NCBI RefSeq assembly: GCF_017357105.1
Contig: NZ_CP071596.1
Location: 2,790,001 to 2,854,000, forward strand
Source: Natronosalvus caseinilyticus
GTDB lineage: Archaea; Halobacteriota; Halobacteria; Halobacteriales; Natrialbaceae
DNA length: 64,000 nucleotides
Direction of reading: 5' to 3'
Part shown: positions 44,977 through 52,127 of the stretch, piece by piece
How the letters are laid out: each line of letters opens with the position of its first letter
How positions within the stretch are numbered: position 1 is the stretch's first letter
The notes under the pieces: model-generated
Told to the model about the DNA's origin: nothing
The model's database searches: none
The model's input: only the letters and a program-made list of their open reading frames with translations
Position numbers and translations under genes: made by a program

Positions 44977-45365
44977 TTAATTACGTGGTTCGGTGCGTAG
45001 GTTGTTGTCATTGTCTTTCCTGAGAAAAACTACGTGCCCCCGGCCCCCTTCTGAAACTCCGCAGACTGGAACTGATACACTGTGTGTGTCTCGTGATCCC
45101 CAATCAACATAACAGAAAGAAATAATGTCACAATAGCAACCAAATATCTTGATTACCCACGCCTTGAAATTCGTTGACGACAAACCGCCCTCGCCGGGAG
45201 AGAGCGTCTTTGCCCAGTGACCGATGGCGGGCAGTCGAGACTCCAGAAAATCGTTCTTACTCAGGGCGTTGATCGACCAGCGATTCTCAGGGTTCGTGAC
45301 GTATTCGACACCAAGGAACCGCTCACAATGACCTACTGGAGGACTTTCTAAATCCGACTGTCCTC
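44977..45365 (-). pseudogene. 5'-truncated gene fragment
   Basis: One frame stays open over ~125 codons: DLESPPVGHCERFLGVEYVT, NPENRWSINALSKNDFLESR, LPAIGHWAKTLSPGEGGLSS, then a less protein-like tail. It stops at 44977. No ATG, GTG or in-frame start precedes the good part, and the last third contains cysteine-rich low-quality sequence. I infer a decayed gene of unknown family. Confidence 0.3.
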
Positions 45366-45454
45366 AGAGTCGCGCACATTGGTGACAATGGTCAACTATC
45401 TAAATATTGTCTGACAACGGTTTAAACCAGGTGAGTGGGCCTATAGGCACACCA

Positions 45455-46150
45455 ATGCACTACCCACCTGCAAAAAAACGTGACTCGCCAACCGTCGAAG
45501 ATCACCTCACTGACCTTGTCGGTCTCGGGGCTACATCGCTCGCTGATCTGAATCATCGCGGGTTCCACAATGGCTCCGAACCGTTACGAGTGGCTGACAT
45601 ACTTCGAGAACGAAACGATGGGACGATTGCTCTGGAACCACACGTACGTCGGCATGCCTCGAACCGCTACGTCGACCGACTCCTTGATGACGCTCTTGCG
45701 CTACTCGCCGACCAATCTACCAACCGAGGTTACTTCTACGCACCGTACAACCTCCGAGGGCGACAGCATGGCGGTGCCTGTGGCATCGAAGCAATCAAAC
45801 CGGCCCACCACTATCCCCGCGCACTTCTCGACGCACTAGCCGACCTCAGAGGCGAATACGTTATTACCAATATCGGACAGTCTGGATGCTTTACCTGTGG
45901 TTGTGCCGCCATCGACATGCTCCATCAAACCCTAGAAGCCGAAAACACCTCTGTCAGGGGTCGAGCTGGATTTTCAGCACAGACCAACTCAGAGAGTCCG
46001 ACCCTTCGCTATGAGAGTTTCGACGACGAACGGCTAACTACGAGAGAACTTGGAAAACTCATTGCCGCAAGACTCGATGCCCATAACGTGCCCTTTAACT
46101 GGGATGGCGATCCAGACTCCACGATCCAGACCTACTCGGACGCTGTCTAA
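45455..46150 (+). CDS. SGCxxCG protein, paralogue of the gene at 61096
   Basis: 231 aa from the ATG at 45455 (MHYPPAKKRDSP), preceded by TTTAAA at a promoter-like distance; a TTG at 45407 is possible. The C-terminal half has ALADLRGEYVITNIGQSGCF, TCGCAAIDMLHQTLEAEN, RGRAGFSAQ then LRYESFDDERLTTRELGKLI. The gene at 61096 has the matching order VVTNLAKSGCEACG, YAGIAAS, SVQGFDE. Both resemble DUF6891-like bacterial proteins (SGCxxCG) of unknown function. The CxxC may be a metal or redox site. An upstream helical region (DHLTDLVGLGATSLADLNHR) differs more between the two. Confidence 0.65.
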   Translation: MHYPPAKKRDSPTVEDHLTDLVGLGATSLADLNHRGFHNGSEPLRVADILRERNDGTIALEPHVRRHASNRYVDRLLDDALALLADQSTNRGYFYAPYNLRGRQHGGACGIEAIKPAHHYPRALLDALADLRGEYVITNIGQSGCFTCGCAAIDMLHQTLEAENTSVRGRAGFSAQTNSESPTLRYESFDDERLTTRELGKLIAARLDAHNVPFNWDGDPDSTIQTYSDAV

Positions 46151-46288
46151 GCCGTTCACCGGTAAGGACATATCGTGGAATGACAGCTGTGAACATGGAA
46201 TCAAAACCAAGTCAAAACCCCCGCGTCAAATCTAGCCCCGAAAACACGCCTTAGCTTGGCTTTCTGTTACCAGACTCCTACACTAACC

Positions 46289-46386
46289 TTACTCCTCAAA
46301 ATCTTCTTCGATCAAAATAGCAATATCGGGAATATCTTCTGCTACAAATCCCTGGAATCGTCGTCGTTCAGGGTGGATGAGCGATC
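46289..46386 (-). pseudogene. Short C-terminal gene fragment
   Basis: Directly after the stop of the 183-aa gene, another frame reads SLIHPERRRFQGFVAEDIPD then IAILIEEDFEE and stops at 46289. It looks like a genuine acidic haloarchaeal C-terminus without its start. Confidence is low because it is only ~32 codons. Confidence 0.25.
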
Positions 46387-46938
46387 TTAGTGATCGTTAA
46401 CAAGTTCTCGAAGTTCGTCTCTGGGCTTTCCAATCTTCGTTCGCAATTGATCAAGTCCTTCATCAAGCGAAACCGGCTCCATCCCGAGAATGCTATCGGT
46501 CGCATAGACGGGTGTTGTACTCATCGTCTCTCTCTTTGGCCCGTCACATGTTGCGATGATGTCGAACGGCAGGTAGAATTGTTCACCGACTTTAGATTCG
46601 ATCATGGCGCGGGATTCTTTCCCTGCGTAGAGAGAAACGTTTTCTTCAAACGATACTTCTCCGGTATGCACCGAGATAATCAACATTCCTGGATTCTTGT
46701 ATCGGGATGATAGATCAACATCGATGCTTACAGCGTCCTCGAACTGACTGAGAAGATCTCGCAGAATTTCTTCGATTGGTACGTTTTGAACCGCGTTATC
46801 CAGTAGCCGAGTGAGAACATCATCACAGTTTTCGTCGTCTTTTCGGATCGATTCGAGCCGCCGAAGTGTCTGTGCTTCCAATACGATATCTTCGTCCGCG
46901 TGCACTGACCGATCAGCGCCTTCCTTGTTTTGTTTCAT
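46387..46938 (-). CDS. Hypothetical protein with RHH-like N-terminus
   Basis: 183 aa. Residues ~15-50 (VLEAQTLRRLESIRKDDENC, DDVLTRLLDNA) resemble the ribbon-helix-helix dimers of VapB-like antitoxins. The rest (~60-165) is a beta-rich domain (AVSIDVDLSSRYKNPGMLII, LYAGKESRAMIESKVGEQFY) without known motifs. No toxin-like partner is adjacent. It could be a regulator with a sensing domain. Confidence 0.6.
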   Translation of the reverse strand: MKQNKEGADRSVHADEDIVLEAQTLRRLESIRKDDENCDDVLTRLLDNAVQNVPIEEILRDLLSQFEDAVSIDVDLSSRYKNPGMLIISVHTGEVSFEENVSLYAGKESRAMIESKVGEQFYLPFDIIATCDGPKRETMSTTPVYATDSILGMEPVSLDEGLDQLRTKIGKPRDELRELVNDH

Positions 46939-47047
46939 AACAGCACCCTGATCAACCCATCAGTCACTTTTAAAGCCTTGCCCCGGAGATTTTTAAGTCC
47001 ATGATGGGTATATCCTGACCAATTTACCAAACAGGATTCTCAGCTTC

Positions 47048-47245
47048 TTACAGGCCACGGAACTGCACGCACCAAAATTGTCGTGACTGGTGTACAGTTT
47101 CTCGATTCCCCACGTAGACTTGTCGATGTCGACGAAGATCTTGAGTTACACTCGGTTCATGGATCTCCAGAAGATCGAATGAGTCGAAAAACTCGCGGTT
47201 GATGCGATTCTTTTCCTCTTCGCTGAGTGCATAACTGATCGTCAT
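47048..47245 (-). CDS. Small orphan ORF
   Basis: 65 aa, MTISYALSEEEKNRINREFF then LLEIHEPSVTQDLRRHRQ. The N-terminal half is a plausible acidic helix; the C-terminal half (RQFWCVQFRGL) looks unlike haloarchaeal protein and may be read-through. It is divergent from the 47323 operon with a short shared upstream region. Confidence 0.35.
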   Translation of the reverse strand: MTISYALSEEEKNRINREFFDSFDLLEIHEPSVTQDLRRHRQVYVGNRETVHQSRQFWCVQFRGL

Positions 47246-47322
47246 ACCTGCACAACATGCAGACTAACATCTAAGTGCTCTCCAGAGCAGGGACTCGACG
47301 AGTTCGCAACAAGTAACTCCCG

Positions 47323-47556
47323 ATGAGTGACGAGGAGATCGTCGATAAACTCGACGACATCGTGGACGAACACCGGGAACAGCAACGTGCCCTTCTCGAA
47401 TTCGATACACTTGAATTGCAATCGATGTCGTGTGGGTTCCTTGCAAATGTCGCCCGTCTCAAAGCAGAGAAGGGCGTGCTTGAAGCTCGGGTGCAGGAAC
47501 TCGAAGATCTTGAGCAGCAACGACGTTTCGATGACTTTGCAAGTAATTCCCAGTGA
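47323..47556 (+). CDS. Small coiled-coil protein (first of a virus-like trio)
   Basis: 77 aa, almost entirely helical (IVDKLDDIVDEHREQQRALL, VARLKAEKGVLEARVQELED), suggesting a dimeric coiled coil. Its TGA overlaps the next GTG start (GTGA). No family recognised. Tightly overlapping tiny acidic genes of this kind are typical of haloviruses. Confidence 0.6.
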   Translation: MSDEEIVDKLDDIVDEHREQQRALLEFDTLELQSMSCGFLANVARLKAEKGVLEARVQELEDLEQQRRFDDFASNSQ

Positions 47557-47843
47557 CGTACGTGGTTCAGCGGTCTGTGAGCGTCGATATCCCGGGTGAA
47601 GGTGTGCAGTCGGCCTATTCCAGCGGTCGGTTGGTCGTCACTGCGGGTGGTCGGTCGGTCTCGTTCGCTATCGACTCCTCTGCTGGGGTTGCTCGAGTCG
47701 TTGAGGATACCTACCAGCAGTCGGTATCAGTTACAGAGATTCCGGAGGACGTGGTCGCGCACGTCCTCTACGTTGGCTATCGAATCCACGGAGACAACAT
47801 CGATGATGGTGGGTTCACGCTCCTGCGAGGTGACGAACGATGA
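47553..47843 (+). CDS. Small beta-rich protein (second of the trio)
   Basis: 96 aa from the GTG at 47553 (MTYVVQRSVSVDIPGEGVQS). The predicted strands GRLVVTAGGRSVSFAIDSSA, QSVSVTEIPEDVVAHVLYVG suggest a small all-beta domain. No motif recognised. It is coupled to both neighbours by 4-nt overlaps, so the three are likely made in fixed proportion. Confidence 0.6.
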   Translation: MTYVVQRSVSVDIPGEGVQSAYSSGRLVVTAGGRSVSFAIDSSAGVARVVEDTYQQSVSVTEIPEDVVAHVLYVGYRIHGDNIDDGGFTLLRGDER

Positions 47844-48145
47844 GCACCTCAATCCCTCGTAGCGTACGGATGGAATCGATGCTCGCCGACCGCTCGACTC
47901 TGTTCACGCCTGGTCAGAAGAAGGCAGTGAGGCAAGCCATCAACTACTGCTCAGTCGTCGATTCGGGTATTGCCGACCTCGAGAAGCTCCTCCAGAAAGT
48001 CGAGAACGACCACGTGCTCGCGAAGAAAGAACGGCGGGCACTCCAGAACGTGTTGAATAAGCACGGCACCCAGTGCCTGTCGTCCGGCGAGCGCCGATTG
48101 AATGCATGGGATCGCAGTGACCTGTGGGACACACACCGACCATAG
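47840..48145 (+). CDS. Small helical protein (third of the trio)
   Basis: 101 aa, ATGA overlap with the preceding gene. Helical and basic-acidic mixed (FTPGQKKAVRQAINYCSVVD, DLEKLLQKVENDHVLAKKER). No recognised domain. Convergent with the 68-aa gene at 48158. Confidence 0.6.
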   Translation: MSTSIPRSVRMESMLADRSTLFTPGQKKAVRQAINYCSVVDSGIADLEKLLQKVENDHVLAKKERRALQNVLNKHGTQCLSSGERRLNAWDRSDLWDTHRP

Positions 48146-48157
48146 CGGATACGATGC

Positions 48158-48364
48158 TTATTCGATGAGATCGGCTAATTCATCGGGAGAAAACTCGTTC
48201 TCTTCGTTAGATTCCTGAGCATTCTTGATAGACACCGCTTGAGCGACGGTCTCCCAATCATCACCAATCAATTTCCTTGCACGGGATCGTGGGATATCCC
48301 CGCGGACAAACCGTTGGTAGACCTCTTCGTCGCTGGCAGAGACCCCCGGAGCGTCATCGGTCAT
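48158..48364 (-). CDS. Small antitoxin-like helical protein
   Basis: 68 aa. Pattern SDEEVYQRFVRGDIPRSRAR then KLIGDDWETVAQAVSI resembles short DNA-binding or antitoxin proteins in which the helix ends in PRSRARKLIGDDW. A VapC partner is not adjacent. It lies downstream of the repressor-like gene in the same direction. Confidence 0.5.
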   Translation of the reverse strand: MTDDAPGVSASDEEVYQRFVRGDIPRSRARKLIGDDWETVAQAVSIKNAQESNEENEFSPDELADLIE

Positions 48365-48411
48365 ATGTGAATAGAACCGTCAGCGATATTTAACGGTCTG
48401 GGTGGACGTGC

Positions 48412-48693
48412 TCACTCTGTTTGCTCGTAGTAGTGCTTCAGCGTGGATTCAGCCTCGAACAATCTTGTTCCTTCCAGTTCGTCGTGGCCATCGTCGGTCA
48501 GTCGATACCGCATCATCCCGTCCACGTCCATTCTCTCGACAACACCGTGACCGGCGAGTTCCCGCAGTTCCTCCTGAATCGTTTCAGAGTCGAGACTCGG
48601 ATTCATCTCTTCCAGCTCACCGAACGATGGTTGTCCCTCCGGGTGAGCGACGATGCACTGCACAAGCGTGAATTGAGCGTTATTGGTGTCCAT
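48412..48693 (-). CDS. PhiH1-repressor-like winged-helix protein
   Basis: 93 aa wHTH: TLVQCIVAHPEGQPSFGELE, PSLDSETIQEELRELAGHGV, VERMDVDGMMRYRLTDDGHD. This matches the small haloarchaeal wHTH family related to the phage PhiH1 repressor. It is divergent from the zinc-finger gene 48732 across 38 bp, a compact repressor switch. It may keep the virus-like genes silent. Confidence 0.72.
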   Translation of the reverse strand: MDTNNAQFTLVQCIVAHPEGQPSFGELEEMNPSLDSETIQEELRELAGHGVVERMDVDGMMRYRLTDDGHDELEGTRLFEAESTLKHYYEQTE

Positions 48694-48731
48694 ACCCGAG
48701 TTTCATTCTGTCCTGCTGCGAGTTAACATGT

Positions 48732-48938
48732 ATGACCGATATGACGGACGAGGAGGTCGAAACTGAAGCCGCGAAGATCGTCCGAGAGTCGTTAGAGATG
48801 GACGACAAAGGGCCTGTCGAGACAGTAGACGGCGAATGCAGTCGTTGTGATCGCGACGCGACGTGGCAAGACCCCGTGCATGGACATCTGTTTTGCGAGG
48901 AGCACGCGAAAGAATTTTTCCGAGAACGGCACGGATAA
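48732..48938 (+). CDS. Small zinc-finger protein
   Basis: 68 aa. CSRCDRDATWQDPVHGHLFC then EEHAKEFFRERHG gives CxxC...CxxH, a treble-clef-like zinc site. The N-terminal 30 residues are an acidic helix. Many haloviruses carry such proteins as transcription modulators. It is transcribed away from the repressor gene and ends 5 bp before the convergent membrane-protein gene. Confidence 0.65.
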   Translation: MTDMTDEEVETEAAKIVRESLEMDDKGPVETVDGECSRCDRDATWQDPVHGHLFCEEHAKEFFRERHG

Positions 48939-48943
48939 CATCG

Positions 48944-49318
48944 CTACCGATCCTTCCAGACCCCTTCGCCTGCATCGTAGAGAGAGGTGGCACTATCCAC
49001 AGCCCTGAGTGGCATTGAACCCTTCTTCACGTACGGGAACCACACCGGCGCTTCATAGTCACTATGTTCATCAAGGATCGAAACAGCACCAATTGCAATC
49101 CCGCCGATTTTCATAAACAGGTACCCGAGCACGATCCCAGCAGCTATCGTGAATGGGACTAGTAGGTAAAGAGCGAGTGGGAGAAGCAGAATTCCAGCAC
49201 ATATGCTAACCACGACTTGACGCGGTGGAGCGTGAGAGAGCCAGTGACGTAAGTCGAACCGTCGTCTCTGTCTATGTCGCCCAGGTTGATACCGTCCGTT
49301 CTTCACACGTTTCCTCAT
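48944..49318 (-). CDS. Small membrane protein
   Basis: 124 aa from the ATG at 49318 (MRKRVKNGRYQPGRHRQRRR); upstream extension looks unlikely. A highly basic N-terminus is followed by two hydrophobic spans (VVVSICAGILLLPLALYLLV, PFTIAAGIVLGYLFMKIGGI). The C-terminal ~45 residues are soluble (VWFPYVKKGSMPLRAVDSAT). The basic head plus two spans is similar to halovirus membrane proteins. Family unknown. Confidence 0.6.
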   Translation of the reverse strand: MRKRVKNGRYQPGRHRQRRRFDLRHWLSHAPPRQVVVSICAGILLLPLALYLLVPFTIAAGIVLGYLFMKIGGIAIGAVSILDEHSDYEAPVWFPYVKKGSMPLRAVDSATSLYDAGEGVWKDR

Positions 49319-49322
49319 TGTG

Positions 49323-49481
49323 TTAGCACCACGGCCAGTAGTTTTTGTACGGGCCCGAATCCGGACAGAATGCTTGACCAGCCTCACCGAACGCTCCAAG
49401 CACCTCTCCTAACATTCCCATTGATAGGAGAAGCAAAACGAGTACGATGAGTCCAATGATCGGCCCGACATCTCCTGACAT
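49323..49481 (-). CDS. 52-aa single-span peptide
   Basis: ATG at 49481, TAA at 49323-49325. The peptide starts MSGDVGPIIGLIVLVLLLLS, a clean membrane span. It ends EAGQAFCPDSGPYKNYWPWC, an aromatic tail with two cysteines that would be outside the cell. It lies 4 bp upstream of the 124-aa membrane gene in the same direction, so both are likely in one operon. It could be a virion or pseudopilus-like minor protein. Confidence 0.6.
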   Translation of the reverse strand: MSGDVGPIIGLIVLVLLLLSMGMLGEVLGAFGEAGQAFCPDSGPYKNYWPWC

Positions 49482-49572
49482 TTATATGGTTAGTCATCGT
49501 TTCGATACAAAAAACTATCTCTGAAGGTAGCTATCCGGTTACTTTTTGATATTCTATAACAAACACCCAATC

Positions 49573-49788
49573 ATGCTATCGAAAGCACTTCGGCGCATCA
49601 AATCTGGTGCTGCAAAAATCAAACCATTGATTCTCGAACGAGTCGGTTGGCGAAAGTACGTCGCTGGACTCATCGCCACTATTGTTGTTGGCCTTGTTCC
49701 AGTTTCTTGGGTCATTCCACCAGCAGGCGCTTTCTATACAATCGTCTTCCTAGTATCCTTATACTTCCTCGGTGATGTAGAACCATAG
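49573..49788 (+). CDS. Small two-span membrane protein
   Basis: 71 aa from the ATG at 49573. A basic N-terminus (LSKALRRIKSGAAKIKPLIL) is followed by hydrophobic spans (YVAGLIATIVVGLVPVSWVI, FYTIVFLVSLYFLGDVEP). No family recognised. It is divergent from the 52-aa peptide gene; TATATGG near 49484 could serve the peptide gene. Confidence 0.55.
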   Translation: MLSKALRRIKSGAAKIKPLILERVGWRKYVAGLIATIVVGLVPVSWVIPPAGAFYTIVFLVSLYFLGDVEP

Positions 49789-49861
49789 TACTCCTTCAAT
49801 AATCCCTGGCTGAGCGATGGGGAATGCTCCAACGTGCACTGCCAGAATGGTGGTCACTCAC

Positions 49862-49889
49862 CTTCTTGAAGACGAATTACCCTGGTAGA
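49862..49889 (+). repeat. CTTCTTGAAG-N8-CCCTGGTAGA repeat, copy 1
   Basis: CTTCTTGAAG (49862-49871), 8 nt, then CCCTGGTAGA (49880-49889). An identical two-block arrangement occurs at 50409-50436. It lies just beyond the stop of the 146-aa membrane gene. Confidence 0.7.
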
Positions 49890-49926
49890 GTCCGTTGAAG
49901 AGGTAACGGGCAGTGTCGGTCAACTA

Positions 49927-50367
49927 TTAGCGATACATTCCGCCACGTCCCCTACGTCGGCGGCCCCCACTGCTTATTGCTACTTTCAACGCTAGGAATA
50001 CGAACAGACCCAGCACCAGGCCGACGATCGTTAAGACTGCGAGGAGTGGTTGGCCGAATAGTGACTGACCCGCAATCACCATTAGAACGTATGCGACACC
50101 ACCAACAGCACCAGCCTCCACTGCTGCTTGTGCTATCCCAGCGATGAACAGAAGTGGCGGGAGGATTCCAAGAACGGCGATGAACATCCAGGCATTCGGT
50201 GGTTGTGAGAGAACTTCCGACGTAGATGGAGCGTCGATGAGTATCAACCAGAGGATGTGCTGAAGCAGTGGGAGCATCAGACCGGTGAAAATTGCTCCCT
50301 GAAGTGCGCGGCCACCGAGGTCTCCTGCGGTGCTGGGATGTGGCGTTGGTGTGGTTCGTGACGCCAT
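49927..50367 (-). CDS. Four-span membrane protein
   Basis: 146 aa. About four hydrophobic segments (GAIFTGLMLPLLQHILWLIL, AWMFIAVLGILPPLLFIAGI, AVGGVAYVLMVIAGQSLF, LLAVLTIVGLVLGLFVFLAL). The tail is very basic (GGRRRRGRGGMYR), fitting a cytosolic, possibly nucleic-acid-contacting end. No family recognised. Bracketed by the two CTTCTTGAAG-N8-CCCTGGTAGA repeats. Confidence 0.62.
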   Translation of the reverse strand: MASRTTPTPHPSTAGDLGGRALQGAIFTGLMLPLLQHILWLILIDAPSTSEVLSQPPNAWMFIAVLGILPPLLFIAGIAQAAVEAGAVGGVAYVLMVIAGQSLFGQPLLAVLTIVGLVLGLFVFLALKVAISSGGRRRRGRGGMYR

Positions 50368-50408
50368 ACATTCTGATATGTCGTCTTTTGGTAAGAATCT
50401 ATGGCTGT

Positions 50409-50436
50409 CTTCTTGAAGTTAGGTTCCCCTGGTAGA
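50409..50436 (+). repeat. CTTCTTGAAG-N8-CCCTGGTAGA repeat, copy 2
   Basis: CTTCTTGAAG (50409-50418), 8 nt, then CCCTGGTAGA (50427-50436), ending 2 bp before the recombinase stop codon. It is identical to copy 1 in all 20 defined bases. CCCTGGTAGA alone also occurs at 34528-34537, upstream of the large methylase. Confidence 0.7.
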
Positions 50437-50438
50437 AT

Positions 50439-51077
50439 TCAGCGCCGCTGAAAGTGATCGTAAACGCGTTCTGTCGTCGATACGCTGCGGTGGCGGAGTC
50501 TGTTCCTCACATCGACAAGCCGAGTTTCTGGGTCACCCAACATATAGTTCGACAGCGAGTGTCTGAGTGCATGTGGGTGGAATTCTGACGGGTCAGCTGG
50601 CTCTCCGTCGCTTCGGTGAACCGTGATGTCTGCGTGAATTGCGAGATCTTCGACGACGTTGCGCATTGACTCCGTCGTCATTTGGTCTGACTGCCGTGAT
50701 GGGAAGATGTAGTCGCTGTCTCGCTCCTGGTACCATTCACTGTTGAAGTACGACCGGAGAAGACGGACGGTTCCGAAGTGGCCGAACGGATCGAGTCGCA
50801 TCGTGACGCTCCCCGGTGAGAGGTCTTCGTTGGGGTAATCTTTCTGCACGTGTCCGGGAATGGTCACCTCTCCTTCAGAGAGTCGGAACATTGACTGCTT
50901 GAGTCCACGCAGTTCGTTGGCGCGCGCGCCGAGGTCGATTCCGAGGACGATGAGTAGTTCGTCGCGCAGGCGGCGACCGAGGTTGTCGTAGCGGAGGGGG
51001 CGGTCGTGTGCTGCGTCGCGGAGTGGGTCTACTTGTGTGAGGTCAATGTACCGGTGTACTGTTTCTTGTTTGCTCAT
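50439..51077 (-). CDS. Minimal tyrosine recombinase (catalytic domain only)
   Basis: 212 aa. All key residues are visible: Arg52 (LGARANELRGL), His169-x-x-Arg172 (PHALRHSLSNYML), His196 (RLRHRSVSTTERV) and Tyr206 (VYDHF). The usual SAM-like core-binding domain is absent; the protein begins ~35 residues before the catalytic fold. It could be a provirus or integron-like minimal integrase, or use a separate DNA-binding partner. The repeat at 50409 lies at its 3' end. It may mark a second, nested element. Confidence 0.88.
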   Translation of the reverse strand: MSKQETVHRYIDLTQVDPLRDAAHDRPLRYDNLGRRLRDELLIVLGIDLGARANELRGLKQSMFRLSEGEVTIPGHVQKDYPNEDLSPGSVTMRLDPFGHFGTVRLLRSYFNSEWYQERDSDYIFPSRQSDQMTTESMRNVVEDLAIHADITVHRSDGEPADPSEFHPHALRHSLSNYMLGDPETRLVDVRNRLRHRSVSTTERVYDHFQRR

Positions 51078-51233
51078 ACGATATGTTGTCTCTGGAACAA
51101 CTTAACTAGTGGGGTCAGCTTTGGAATCCGTGAAATGGGGTGTTTGACCCCCTGGTTTGACTGGATATAGGCCCGAATTCGGCGTTCAGTTTTGGATTCT
51201 GATAACAGACTCCCAAACTCAGACAGCCTCGGA

Positions 51234-52127
51234 TTAGAACTCGCCCAACGTCTTTTGAGCCAAATCCTTCTCAAGATCTGCAATAAATTCATCTGCCTTG
51301 TTCCGCAGAGCTTGGAACGAACTCGATTTGTGGAACCACGCCGGCTGATCGTCCTTCTGCACCTTCCGCAAATGCTCATCTAACCCCTTCTGATTGTACT
51401 TGTCAAGGAACTTCTCACCCCACGTCCGCAACTCCTTCTTTTTCTCCTCACTCATTGAATCCCAGAGCTTGTGCGACTCGGCCAATAACTCGTCTACGTT
51501 GAACGGGTCTGAGTCGTAGTCATTCGCCAGCTGAATCGCAGCATTCAGCATATAGATACAGAACTGAGTCTGATCCTCATCCTCAGCATCAAATGGGTAG
51601 TAATCCGTAGGGATATCCTTTCCATGGGGTACCTCAACCGGGAACGCATCATCAAGGTCGGGCTCCCCAAAGCCTTCTGACCCAACAATCTCTATACGAA
51701 GATTCGCATCCCCAATGTGTGCCTCGAACTGTACTGTTGTGAAATCGAACTCACTCAGGTCATGGGCATCGGCCAAGTCACGGAACGAAGAGTACGAAAA
51801 GTCGGCACTCAACTCATCGGGAGGAACACCTTGGACAGCCCCTCGAAGCACTAGTTGGTCGGGATTCTGAACGGCAGTTTCGTACCGCTCATTCTGGTGG
51901 TCTTTCAGTTGATATGACTTGAAATCCAATAGCAAACTATGCTTGCGCCGATGTGCCGTTAGAATCAAATCCGGCTGAATATAGTCCCCTTTGATCATGA
52001 ACTCTGGCTCAATGATGTCCACAGTATATCCTAACTTAGCTAGCGTGTCTGGGAACCGATCGTCCAATTGGCACAAACCAATCCACGCATTCATCTGTAT
52101 CGTGTGGGGCGACAGATAGTACGTCAT
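51234..52127 (-). CDS. PD-(D/E)XK-nuclease-like protein of a two-gene module
   Basis: 297 aa. The N-terminal half has EPEFMIKGDYIQPDLILTAH then SLLLDFKSYQLKD. Asp53 (QPDLIL) and Asp68-x-Lys70 (DFK) form a PD-(D/E)XK-type site, followed by an amphipathic helix (HQNERYETAVQN). The C-terminal ~80 residues are helical (MSEEKKKELRTWGEKFLDKY). The start is shared with the upstream stop (TAATG), so it is coupled to the 389-aa gene. I infer a nuclease effector. Confidence 0.7.
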   Translation of the reverse strand: MTYYLSPHTIQMNAWIGLCQLDDRFPDTLAKLGYTVDIIEPEFMIKGDYIQPDLILTAHRRKHSLLLDFKSYQLKDHQNERYETAVQNPDQLVLRGAVQGVPPDELSADFSYSSFRDLADAHDLSEFDFTTVQFEAHIGDANLRIEIVGSEGFGEPDLDDAFPVEVPHGKDIPTDYYPFDAEDEDQTQFCIYMLNAAIQLANDYDSDPFNVDELLAESHKLWDSMSEEKKKELRTWGEKFLDKYNQKGLDEHLRKVQKDDQPAWFHKSSSFQALRNKADEFIADLEKDLAQKTLGEF

